Positions 1 through 5,490 of a DNA stretch of 8,265 bases are shown piece after piece (positions within the stretch are counted from its first letter, which is position 1; every line of letters starts with the position of its first letter). The stretch is from assembly GCA_000433415.1 (NCBI GenBank), contig FR890538.1:1-8265 (forward strand). The letters are read 5' to 3'. The notes beneath the pieces were generated by a model. That model saw only the letters and a program-made list of their open reading frames with translations, ran no database searches and was not told where the DNA came from. The position numbers and the translations under genes were made by a program. This DNA comes from Clostridium sp. CAG:448 (lineage in GTDB: Bacteria > Bacillota > Clostridia > Oscillospirales > CAG-272).

Positions 1-299
1 TTTTTCGTGCCGCCGACATTGACATTGTAAAGCTGCTCTCCTGGGCGGCTGGCGACTGAAACTATACCTGCGCAGTGTATCACACAGCTTTGTCCGTCCG
101 CACCGTCGAGAAACGAATCAAGAGATGAGGGGTCGCAGACATTGCCCACACAAACATATATTCCGTTCGGCAGAGTGGCTGCAAGCGGATCGTCTTTCAT
201 GACCAGAGCGTAAATATCAGCCGCTTTTGTGAGCAGTCTTTGTACTACCGCTTTGCCGAGAAAGCCTGTTGCTCCGGTAACAAAATATTTTTTATACAT
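1..299 (-). CDS. NAD-dependent epimerase/dehydratase (extended SDR family), N-terminal part, cut by window edge
   Basis: Only the first 99 codons lie in the window. The protein opens MYKKYFVTGATGFLGKAVV, in which TGATGFLG is the GxxGxxG dinucleotide-binding loop of a Rossmann fold starting about residue 8. Later segments also fit the family: the acidic VGNVCDPSSL (the 'G D+(T/R)D' position after beta 3), VIHCAGIVS near residue 80 (the usual 'V.H.AA' strand), and NVNVGGTK at the edge (typical 'N..GT.N'). The start is fixed by an AGGAGG ribosome site at 306-311 just upstream. Family members oxidise, reduce or epimerise NDP-sugars, flavonoid-like or steroid-like substrates; the substrate cannot be told from this end. 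The gene is divergent from the TetR regulator at 468, which may control it. The family call is solid and the exact reaction is unknown. Confidence 0.9.
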   Translation of the reverse strand, partial: MYKKYFVTGATGFLGKAVVQRLLTKAADIYALVMKDDPLAATLPNGIYVCVGNVCDPSSLDSFLDGADGQSCVIHCAGIVSVASRPGEQLYNVNVGGTK

Positions 300-305
300 T
301 TTCAC

Positions 306-311
306 CCTCCT
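306..311 (-). promoter_or_regulatory. Ribosome binding site of the epimerase gene
   Basis: The minus strand reads AGGAGG followed by TGAAA and the ATG at 299. This decides the start codon of the partial gene. Confidence 0.8.
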
Positions 312-326
312 TTTTCGAGATAAGTG

Positions 327-355
327 TTGAATATCTTTCACGATTATAGTATAAT
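327..355 (+). promoter_or_regulatory. Predicted sigma-A promoter for the TetR-family gene
   Basis: TTGAAT (327-332) and a consensus TATAAT (350-355) lie 17 bases apart, pointing to a start near 362 and a leader of about 105 bases before the ATG at 468. It interlocks with the divergent epimerase promoter. Confidence 0.6.
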
Positions 356-405
356 GCAGATAGAGGCAAATAGCAACCGTCAGCTTTTATGAAACCGAAA
401 GATAT
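331..405. repeat. Widely spaced inverted repeat bracketing the divergent promoters
   Basis: ATATCTTTC at 331-339 recurs as its exact complement GAAAGATAT at 397-405. With one more matched flanking base (G.ATATCTTTC) the arms agree at 10 of 11 positions. They lie on either side of both -10 boxes, a plausible place for two half-operators of the adjacent TetR-family repressor, although such proteins usually bind closely spaced palindromes. The function is inferred. Confidence 0.35.
348..376 (-). promoter_or_regulatory. Predicted sigma-A promoter for the epimerase gene
   Basis: On the minus strand, TTGCTA (371-376) and TATACT (348-353) are separated by 17 bases, giving transcription start near 340 and a leader of about 40 bases before the ATG at 299. 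Its -10 box overlaps that of the opposite promoter, so the two polymerases would compete for one site. Confidence 0.6.
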
Positions 406-467
406 CCGACATGATGACAGGCGGTGTTGCTTATCTTTGTAAATCTTTTGTGAAGGGAGTTTTTCGT

Positions 468-1016
468 ATGAAAAAGACTGATGCCCGTGTGCGCTATACG
501 CAGAAGGTGCTGAAAGACAGCCTCCTGCAGCTGCTTGAAAAAAAGCCGATAAACAAGATTACGGTCAAGGAGGTTTGTGAGCTTGCCGAACTGAACCGCG
601 CAACCTTCTATGCACACTATACCGACTGCTTTGCTTTGCTTGAGAGCATAGAAAACGAGATGCTTGACGGCTTTGAGGAGTCGCTGAAATATATTCGCTC
701 GCTCGATGTCACTTCACTTATGAGCGCAATCTATGAAATGATAGAGCGCAACGATAGTGCTTGCCGCGTACTGGTCTTTCACGGAGGCGACAGAAAGATT
801 CTCGCTAAAATGACAGAGCTTGCGAGAGAAAAAAGCATCGACTATTGGCGCGGGGAGCTGAAGCACGCCACCGAAGCGGAGCTCGATATGCTTTATATCC
901 ATCTTTCAAACGGATTGCTTCATGTGGTGGTGGATGGCTACGGCAGATACAGCCGCGAGGAGCTGTCCGGATTCATCAATAAAATTGTCGTAAACACCCT
1001 GCGGGTGTTTCGGTAA
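468..1016 (+). CDS. TetR/AcrR-family transcriptional regulator
   Basis: This is a 182-residue protein, normal for the family (about 180-210). An N-terminal helix-turn-helix occupies roughly residues 8-56: an amphipathic first helix (YTQKVLKDSLLQLLEKK), then ITVKEVCELAELNRATFYAHY, where the recognition helix ends in the family's characteristic 'R.TFY.HY' pattern. The remaining ~125 residues are helical and match the ligand-binding and dimerisation domain of clostridial TetR proteins ('SNGLLHVVVDGY' near the end). I chose the ATG at 468 because AGGGAG at 454-459 precedes it; an in-frame ATG at 411 would add 19 residues unlike the family. It probably represses itself and the divergent epimerase gene through the shared promoter region. 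The ligand is unknown. A broken sensor-kinase gene begins only 19 bases after its stop, so the two may once have been cotranscribed. Confidence 0.93.
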   Translation: MKKTDARVRYTQKVLKDSLLQLLEKKPINKITVKEVCELAELNRATFYAHYTDCFALLESIENEMLDGFEESLKYIRSLDVTSLMSAIYEMIERNDSACRVLVFHGGDRKILAKMTELAREKSIDYWRGELKHATEAELDMLYIHLSNGLLHVVVDGYGRYSREELSGFINKIVVNTLRVFR

Positions 1017-1035
1017 GTAAAAAGAGGGGTGTTTT

Positions 1036-2634
1036 ATGAAGAGAAAAATGATACGGCTTGTCGCCGCATTCCTGGCGGCAATATGCCTGTTTCTCTCGGG
1101 TTGTGCGGTGACCGATGCACCGAAAAAAACGACGGAAAAGGAAATGCTTGTTATCGGCAGCGATATTTATTCGCCGTATTTTTATCTGGACGATGACGGC
1201 AACTTGCCGGAATAGATGTGGAGATTGCCAAAGAGGCCTGCCGCAGACTCGGAGTGACGCCGGAATTCAAGCAGATATCCTGGCAGAACAAGGAGGCTTG
1301 CCTGAGCGATGGGACTGTGGACTGCCTGTGTGGCAGCTTTTCAATGAACGGACGGGAAGAGAGCTACGCATGGGCGGGACCGTATATGTACAGCAGGCAG
1401 GTGGTTGTGGTCAAAGCGACAAGCGATATACGCACGCTGAGGGATCTGAACGGGAAATATATCGCCGTGCAGAATGCTTCAAAGCCCGACGAGTTGTTCT
1501 CAAACGACGCGATAAGCGGTGTTTCGGTCAAAAAAGTGTACAGCTTTGCCACGATGTCGGCTGTATTTGCCGCGCTGAAAAAGGAATATGTCGATGCCTG
1601 CGCCGGACACGAGACAGCCTGTCTTCTGCTTGAACTTGTCAATGACATCATTCTGATGCTCAACAAGGCGGATAGGAAGAGGGGCGACGATATACCGACG
1701 ACAGCGGTGTTCCGTCTTTCAGAGGAGGTTCGAAAGCTGTATCTGATCGCCGCAGAGCAGGCAAAGGGATATGACGGTGTGACGCTTGAACCGCCGCAGT
1801 TTTCCGGTGAGGATAAACCTTTGGTCGGCGAATCGCTGTATCTTCGTCAGATTATGATGAACATCATTGCCAATGCCGTCAGATACAGCAAAAAGGGCAG
1901 AACCGTGCGTTTCTCGCTCTCCCAGAATCCGGCGCGGAACCGCGACGGCTATGCCGAGGTGCATTTCGTCTGCGAAGATAACGGCATCGGAATGAGCAAG
2001 GAGTTTCAGAAAAGCATGTTTGAACCGTTTACACAGGAGAATACGAGTAGCGTCAGTCGCTTTGGCGGCGTGGGGCTTTTCCATTGTGCAAAAGCTGGTA
2101 AATATACTGAACGGAACCATGGAGGTGGATAGTGAACAGGGACGCGGAACGCAATTTGAAATCAAAATTTCTTATCCGTATGCCGATGTTCCGGATACGG
2201 CAGAACCGCAGGCAGACGGTCCTGCTTCCCTTGCAGTGCTTACCTTGCTGATAGTCGAGGACAACGAGCTGAATATGGAGATTGCCGAGTTTATGGTGAC
2301 AGATGTGGGAGGAAAGATCATCAAGGCATATGACGGCAGACAGGCGGTAGAAAAATTTGCTGCGTCGGCTGTCGGTGAAATTGATGTGATTCTCACGGAT
2401 GTGATGATGCCGGGGGTGGACGGACTTGAAGAAACGCGTCGGATCCGTACGCTCGACAGACCGGATGCCGGAACCGTGCCGGTCATTGCTATGACGGCAA
2501 ATCTGTTTGAAGAGGACCTCCGCGAATATACCGATGCCGGTGTGACGGGCGTCCTGCCGAAACCGCTGAACATCGACCAGCTGATTGAGACAGTGACAAA
2601 GCAAATAACGAAAGGCGGGAAGACCGATGGGTGA
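1036..2634 (+). pseudogene. Broken hybrid sensor histidine kinase (solute-binding sensor, HisKA/HATPase, receiver)
   Basis: Three reading segments make up one decayed gene. It starts at an ATG after GAGGGG (1024-1029) with a lipoprotein-like signal sequence (lipobox LSGC, Cys 23) and the beginning of a family-3 solute-binding domain, ending at TAG 1213-1215. The next frame resumes in register with VEIAKEACRRLG and continues through the sensor domain to about 1620. There it passes directly into the second HisKA helix (LLLELVNDIIL) without the remaining sensor lobe, membrane helix or the His-bearing H box. The ATPase domain keeps its N box (NIIANAVRY), G1 box (DNGIGM) and F box (FEPF), then breaks in the G2 box near 2070-2085. 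A third segment carries SIVQKLVNILNGTMEVDSE and a complete receiver domain: VEDN acidic pocket, phospho-acceptor Asp in LTDVMMPG, Thr in AMTAN, Lys in LPKPL. The intact parent would be a membrane sensor of small solutes acting through a phosphorelay; this copy cannot autophosphorylate. Confidence 0.88.
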
Positions 2635-2692
2635 ATTGAGAGAGATATATGCAGCTTTACTAGAGCATGTTGACACTAATGTCAAAATATGA
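2627..2692 (+). pseudogene. Truncated start of an Hpt (histidine phosphotransfer) protein
   Basis: Overlapping the end of the receiver frame by 8 bases, a 21-codon frame reads MGELREIYAALLEH and then VDTNVKI before TGA. The opening resembles the first helix of small clostridial Hpt-domain proteins (pattern 'M.LRELYAALG.D'), which typically follow hybrid kinases of this kind and relay phosphate from the receiver. The helix bundle with the acceptor His is absent. The coding similarity stops about where the next promoter begins (2670), suggesting a recombination joint. The assignment rests on a short match and on context. Confidence 0.45.
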
Positions 2693-2698
2693 TATAAT
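2670..2698 (+). promoter_or_regulatory. Perfect-consensus sigma-A promoter with palindrome over the -35
   Basis: TTGACA (2670-2675), a 17-base spacer and TATAAT (2693-2698) match the vegetative consensus at all 12 positions. Transcription would start near 2705, about 20 bases before the ATG at 2725. The -35 hexamer is also one arm of the exact palindrome TTGACActaaTGTCAA (2670-2685), a likely repressor or activator site. The promoter lies inside the Hpt remnant. Confidence 0.85.
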
Positions 2699-2724
2699 AA
2701 ATATCCCGAAAAGGAGGCACTTCT

Positions 2725-2970
2725 ATGAAAAGAAAAATTGTTGCTAACATTCTTATTACGTTTGGAATTATCCTTATGTGTGTTGCTGTTGCACTTTCGG
2801 TTATTGCTACGAATAAGCAAGATATAATTGGTGGCGCAGATTTTCACACATTCGCTTTTGTATTTTTCCGGGAAAGTAGCGGGATATATTTCCTGCTTGC
2901 CGTGTTTGGAGTTGTTTCGATAGCTGCATCGGTTATTATACGCTTACTGAATAGAAAAAATGGTATGTAA
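2725..2970 (+). CDS. Small two-helix membrane protein, function unknown
   Basis: The 81-residue product has a good ribosome site (AAGGAGG at 2710-2716) and a strong promoter of its own, so it is very likely expressed. It starts with a positive MKRKIV and has one hydrophobic helix at about residues 6-28 (ILITFGIILMCVAVALSVIA). A polar loop with a Gly-Gly and an acidic residue follows (KQDIIGGADF), then a second hydrophobic stretch at about 52-74 (GIYFLLAVFGVVSIAASVII), and it ends with the basic tail RLLNRKNGM. By the positive-inside rule both ends face the cytoplasm. I recognise no family. It sits between two truncated genes, which suggests it came in as a cassette. Its TAA stop falls about where homology of the next pseudogene begins. 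Confidence 0.75.
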   Translation: MKRKIVANILITFGIILMCVAVALSVIATNKQDIIGGADFHTFAFVFFRESSGIYFLLAVFGVVSIAASVIIRLLNRKNGM

Positions 2971-3499
2971 AAGTCCTTGGTCTCCCATTCTATGCGGGAA
3001 TGGACAGAGCACTTCTGTCCGCAGGCCGATTTGTGTTTACCGATGGTATTCATGTGATAGACGATGAGATTACGCTGTTTTCAAATGTCACCGGACAATT
3101 CCCACTGCCGGGATCGGATGGCAATCTGCTTGTGAAAAGGAACGGCAGAATGTTTCCGGACGACTTTCACCATGAGCAGAATCATATCATCACATCCGGC
3201 AATAATCGTGTTATGATTTGCGGGTGCGCACATGCTGGCATTGTGAATATCGTTCGTCGTGCGAAAACGCTTGTCGGTAATGACCCGACAGCGGTGGTTG
3301 GGGGGATGCACCTTTACGAGCCGACAAAAAGACGCTACGAAAGTGACGGCTATATGGGCGGCGTTGCCGCCGCACTGACGGAAAGCAGATCGTCTTACTA
3401 CACCTGCCACTGCACCGGCGAGAAATCATACAAAAAATGAAAGCCCGCCTGGGGGCTCGCCTGACATATCTGCGCACGGGGGCAGAGCTTCAGATATGA
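2958..3499 (+). pseudogene. Metallo-beta-lactamase-fold hydrolase (DHPS-like), 5'-truncated and frameshifted
   Basis: The open frame from about 2958 encodes the C-terminal two thirds of an MBL-fold protein of the dihydropteroate-synthase-like group, often annotated as a 7,8-dihydropterin-6-methyl-4-(ribofuranosyl)-aminobenzene phosphate synthase relative. Typical segments are SDGNLLVKRNGRMFPDDF, HHEQNHII, ICGCAHAGIVNIV (metal-ligand His), VVGGMHLY (second conserved His) and YYTCHCTGEKSY. The N-terminal third with the HxHxDH zinc motif is missing: the frame is stopped at 2952-2954, inside the preceding small gene. Homology also continues past the stop at 3438-3440 in another frame (MKARLGARLTYLRTGAELQI, stop 3497-3499). 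This indicates loss of one A from a run that is now six A (3432-3437). Without the zinc motif the product would be inactive. Confidence 0.82.
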
Positions 3500-3533
3500 C
3501 TTTTGGAGGGGATATAACTATGTCAAAAAGGGT

Positions 3534-3771
3534 AAGGCAAGGGGTGCCTTCCATAAAGCAGGTTTTACCTGCCGAAAAAACAATAGGAGTACGGGCATTT
3601 GTTCGTACTCCTTTTCACACGCCTTGCCCTGCAAGGTATAGTGTGTTACACCTTTTAGGTGTACTGTCGGGCGGTAATGAGCCTCCCTTTACACAAGGGA
3701 GCCTTTGGTTTGTGCGCTCTGAAAGTCTGTCTGTTTTTCCTGACAAGCACTGCTTTTGTGGACACAAAAGC
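3534..3771. repeat. Cluster of seven perfect inverted repeats
   Basis: In order, the arms are: AAGGCA/TGCCTT (3534-3550), GCAGGT/ACCTGC (3558-3572), AGGAGTACG/CGTACTCCT (3585-3612), CCTTGC/GCAAGG (3622-3636), TACACCT/AGGTGTA (3647-3663), CTCCCTT/AAGGGAG (3683-3701) and GCTTTTGTG/CACAAAAGC (3752-3771). Stems are 6-9 pairs and loops mostly 2-11 bases. GGCAAGG at 3536-3542 can also pair with CCTTGCC at 3622-3628, closing a larger domain around the second and third hairpins. The sixth resembles hairpin repeats I recall between genes of gut Clostridia. This could be a composite of small interspersed repeats or a structured RNA. Confidence 0.6.
3585..3615 (+). terminator. Rho-independent terminator, possibly bidirectional
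   Basis: A 9-pair perfect stem (AGGAGTACG 3585-3593 with CGTACTCCT 3604-3612) and a 10-base loop are followed at once by TTT (3613-3615). It would end plus-strand transcripts from the MBL/membrane-protein side. Read on the minus strand, the stem is followed after three bases by a run of T (complement of the A run at 3575-3580), so it could also stop transcripts leaving the XRE gene. Confidence 0.7.
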
Positions 3772-3797
3772 GAAGCCCCGCGCGAGCAGAAGTTGGG

Positions 3798-4841
3798 TTA
3801 TAATGTCATCAAAGCTTTAAAATCCTCTGTTTCCCTGATAGGATCAAAGCAACGGATGTTATTCAAACACTGAATGAAATCATCAATATCGGTTATATCG
3901 GAATCTGTAACGGGATGCTCTTCTTCAATAAGTGAAAATAGCGGAGAAGTGAACTTTATTGTCTTTTGGTGATTTATTTTTGTCATTTCTTCCGCATGGT
4001 ACCTTGCTTTTTTCAATTCTTCCAATACACGGTCATATTGCTGTGTTTTGCAGAAGCAAATGGCTTTGCTGATAGAATTATATTGCAGAGTATTGTGATA
4101 ATACTGAAAATTACCGTCCGGAAACATAATATTCAGTATTTTTTCAACGGCATCATACACGTCAATTGAGTCTTGACCGAATGTTAGTTGGAAGAGAAAG
4201 CTATTTAATTTTGTATTTGTAAGGTGCTGACAATGCTTTTTTCTTTCTTCACCCTCTAAGCACCAACAAAGCAGCTCATCTCTTTTCTCCTCATCCTCTT
4301 CTAACATAGCGTATTGTTTGGCTTCGTCCTTTTTTTGATTATAGCTAAGTGCAAGAACGATTCCGAACAACGCTTTGGAATATAATTTTGAATCCTTGGT
4401 GTTATCCAAAACCAATTTATAATGTTTTGCTGAACTTTCAAGCAAACGCGTATATTCACTATTATCCAAGGTCGGCAAAGCAACATAATACTCTGCCGAT
4501 GCCAGCCATTCCACATACTCCATATTTCCCGGATATTCAGCAACCGCACGCAGGGCGATTTGATAATTCTTTTCTTTGTCGTCGTGTTGCCAATATTTGT
4601 GGAATGCTTCGTCAAACTCCGCTTTTCTCAAATCCTTTTGGTAGGTTTCCATTCCAAGCAGATAATCGGTGGTTACATTAAATAAATTGGCAAGCGGCGG
4701 CAATAAAGAAATGTCGGGCATAGCAACATCTGTTTCCCAACGGCTGATTGCCTGCGGAGAAATAGAAAGAAGTTCTGCAAGATTTTCTTGTGTCATATTT
4801 GCTTCTCGTCGAAGTGATTTTATCTTTTGTCCAAATGTCAT
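3798..4841 (-). CDS. XRE-family (HTH_3) transcriptional regulator with helical C-terminal region
   Basis: The product has 347 residues. A lambda-Cro-type helix-turn-helix occupies residues ~3-62: FGQKIKSLRREANMTQENLAELL, then SPQAISRWETDVAMPDISLL (recognition helix) and LANLFNVTTDYLLGME, the standard clostridial HTH_3 ending. The rest is alpha-helical in character and looks like a TPR-like ligand or partner domain (for example KALFGIVLALSYNQKKDEAKQYA). It includes a short Cys/His cluster, LLCWCLEGEERKKHCQH, whose meaning is unclear. I chose the ATG at 4841 because AGGAGA (4851-4856) precedes it; an in-frame ATG at 4916 would start upstream of the predicted -10 and add 25 unrelated residues. 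It is probably autoregulated through palindromes over its promoter. Its target is unknown. It is divergent from a dead AraC gene and convergent with the MBL remnant. Confidence 0.92.
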   Translation of the reverse strand: MTFGQKIKSLRREANMTQENLAELLSISPQAISRWETDVAMPDISLLPPLANLFNVTTDYLLGMETYQKDLRKAEFDEAFHKYWQHDDKEKNYQIALRAVAEYPGNMEYVEWLASAEYYVALPTLDNSEYTRLLESSAKHYKLVLDNTKDSKLYSKALFGIVLALSYNQKKDEAKQYAMLEEDEEKRDELLCWCLEGEERKKHCQHLTNTKLNSFLFQLTFGQDSIDVYDAVEKILNIMFPDGNFQYYHNTLQYNSISKAICFCKTQQYDRVLEELKKARYHAEEMTKINHQKTIKFTSPLFSLIEEEHPVTDSDITDIDDFIQCLNNIRCFDPIRETEDFKALMTL

Positions 4842-4850
4842 ATAAACAAT

Positions 4851-4856
4851 TCTCCT
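4851..4856 (-). promoter_or_regulatory. Ribosome binding site of the XRE regulator
   Basis: AGGAGA on the minus strand lies 9 bases from the ATG at 4841 and supports that start over the upstream in-frame ATG at 4916. Confidence 0.65.
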
Positions 4857-4886
4857 GATTTTGTTACTTGACCGGTCTGTGATTAT

Positions 4887-4915
4887 ATTATACCAAGTTT
4901 TTGACAATTTGTCCA
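4887..4915 (-). promoter_or_regulatory. Predicted sigma-A promoter of the XRE regulator
   Basis: On the minus strand TGGACA (4910-4915) and TATAAT (4887-4892) are separated by 17 bases, 11 of 12 consensus positions. Transcription should start near 4880, leaving a leader of about 40 bases. Confidence 0.75.
4903..4913. promoter_or_regulatory. Palindromic operator candidate in the XRE promoter
   Basis: GACAATTTGTC is an exact inverted repeat (GACAA-T-TTGTC) lying across the -35 box and spacer. XRE-family repressors commonly bind short palindromes there to repress themselves. No second copy is placed symmetrically, so the assignment is inferred. Confidence 0.45.
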
Positions 4916-4934
4916 CCTCTTAATAATTGAGAGG
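4916..4934. repeat. Inverted repeat just upstream of the XRE promoter
   Basis: CCTCTTAATAATTGAGAGG reads almost identically on both strands (5 perfect pairs, a T-G wobble, then 3 perfect pairs around one central base). It abuts the -35 box and may be a second regulator-binding site. Confidence 0.4.
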
Positions 4935-4950
4935 TTATAAACCAAAAAAT

Positions 4951-5002
4951 GAGTTGGACATAAAAGCTTGGCGCACCTGCTTTATCGCAGGTACGCCAAC
5001 TC
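4951..5002. repeat. Hairpin with two alternative outer pairings
   Basis: TTGGCG-c-ACCTGC (4968-4980) pairs with GCAGGT-a-CGCCAA (4987-4999): 12 pairs, one internal mismatch and a 6-base loop. GAGTTGG (4951-4957) can instead pair with CCAACTC (4996-5002), competing for the distal arm. On the minus strand the main stem is followed by GCTTTTAT, a weak terminator-like tail. It may insulate the XRE gene from the degraded AraC locus, or be a dispersed repeat. Confidence 0.5.
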
Positions 5003-5083
5003 GTCGGTATTTTTGCGGCGATTGTTGCTTATTCTTATTATCTTATTCACGAGGGCGCGCACCTCTTGTTGGCTGTCTAACGG

Positions 5084-5421
5084 ATGCAGGACTACATAGA
5101 AAAAAACAAAACAGAGAAAATCAGTCTGTCCGATCTTGCGCAGGTATCACTGTTTTCTCCTTGGTATTCCTATGTGCAGGGCGTAGAGGTCGAAACCGAT
5201 TATATGGGGATGATCCGGAGGGGTTCAATACCATTCATCTGCCGGAGGCGGAATATCTGATGTTTCAGGGACCGATTTCCCGCGAGGAGGATTACTGCGA
5301 GGCAATCCGCATCGTGTAGGCGGCGATGGACAGTTATGATCCGTCTGTCATCGGTTACAGCCGGACGATGAAAATTCGCGCATCCGGTCGGAACCCCGTT
5401 GTCAGCACCGTTTTTGCCTGA
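5084..5421 (+). pseudogene. Degraded AraC-family regulator with GyrI-like effector domain
   Basis: The first segment reads MQDYIEKNKTEKISLSDLAQ and then LFSPWYSY, the start of an AraC helix-turn-helix (pattern 'YIE.HL...ISL.DLA....FSPWY..R'). The rest of the DNA-binding domain is missing and the frame passes to VQGVEVETDYMG. After a one-base frame change near 5191-5211, the text continues DPEGFNTIHLPEAEYLMFQG and REEDYCEAIRIV, typical of the GyrI-like ligand domain in AraC regulators of this type. TAG at 5317-5319 interrupts it. Beyond the TAG the frame continues AAMDSYDPSVIGY, so the codon was very likely CAG (Gln). The frame closes at 5419-5421 about 33 residues on. An intact protein would be about 290 residues. 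No convincing start or ribosome site is seen, and the ATG at 5084 is only the first Met in frame. It is certainly non-functional. Confidence 0.85.
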
Positions 5422-5438
5422 GAATATAAAGAGATCGG

Positions 5439-5463
5439 AAAAGCAATTTTTCTATTGCTTTTT
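5439..5463 (+). terminator. Rho-independent terminator after the AraC pseudogene
   Basis: AAAAGCAAT (5439-5447) pairs with ATTGCTTTT (5454-5462) around a 6-base loop, and a T run completes it. Outer arms AGATC and GATCT can extend the stem across bulges. It lies 18 bases after the pseudogene's last stop codon. Confidence 0.65.
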
Positions 5464-5483
5464 CTCCTGATCTATGATATAAT
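5455..5483 (+). promoter_or_regulatory. Predicted sigma-A promoter overlapping the terminator
   Basis: TTGCTT (5455-5460) and TATAAT (5478-5483) lie 17 bases apart. The -35 box falls in the terminator's distal arm. A transcript from here would start near 5490 and could reach the lipoprotein gene at 5865 after a leader of about 375 bases, since no better promoter is seen closer to it. Confidence 0.55.
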
Positions 5484-5490
5484 AGCAATG

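Larger units (their letters stand above)
3500..3797. other. Gene-poor intergenic stretch between convergent genes, rich in hairpins
   Basis: No protein family is recognisable here. An ATG at 3520 with a fair ribosome site (GGAGGGG at 3505-3511) opens a 118-codon frame to 3873. However, that frame runs straight through seven inverted repeats and the antisense 3' end of the XRE gene, has low-complexity composition, and is probably not a real gene. Its first codons may be the start of a lost gene that once followed the MBL hydrolase. The listed hairpins account for most of the stretch. Confidence 0.6.

Noticed and set aside
1115..1633. Plus-strand open frame overlapping the sensor domain
   Set aside because: Arg- and Cys-rich out-of-frame reading of the solute-binding domain; the other frames match that family.
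2053..2847. Long minus-strand open frame (264 codons) opposite the kinase/receiver
   Set aside because: It lies antisense to clear ATPase and receiver coding sequence, crosses into the intact membrane-protein gene, and its product has no domain or signal.
3430..3442. Programmed -1 frameshift at the six-A run in the MBL gene
   Set aside because: The gene also lacks its zinc-binding N-terminus, so a decayed copy with a lost A is simpler; the phase does not fit a standard X XXY YYZ slip site.
3496..3873. Plus-strand 125-codon frame after the MBL remnant
   Set aside because: Runs through seven hairpins and a terminator into the antisense end of the XRE gene; composition is not protein-like, though the ATG at 3520 has a fair ribosome site.
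4301..4681. Small open frames on both strands inside the XRE gene
   Set aside because: They overlap an intact 347-residue regulator in other frames and have no family features.
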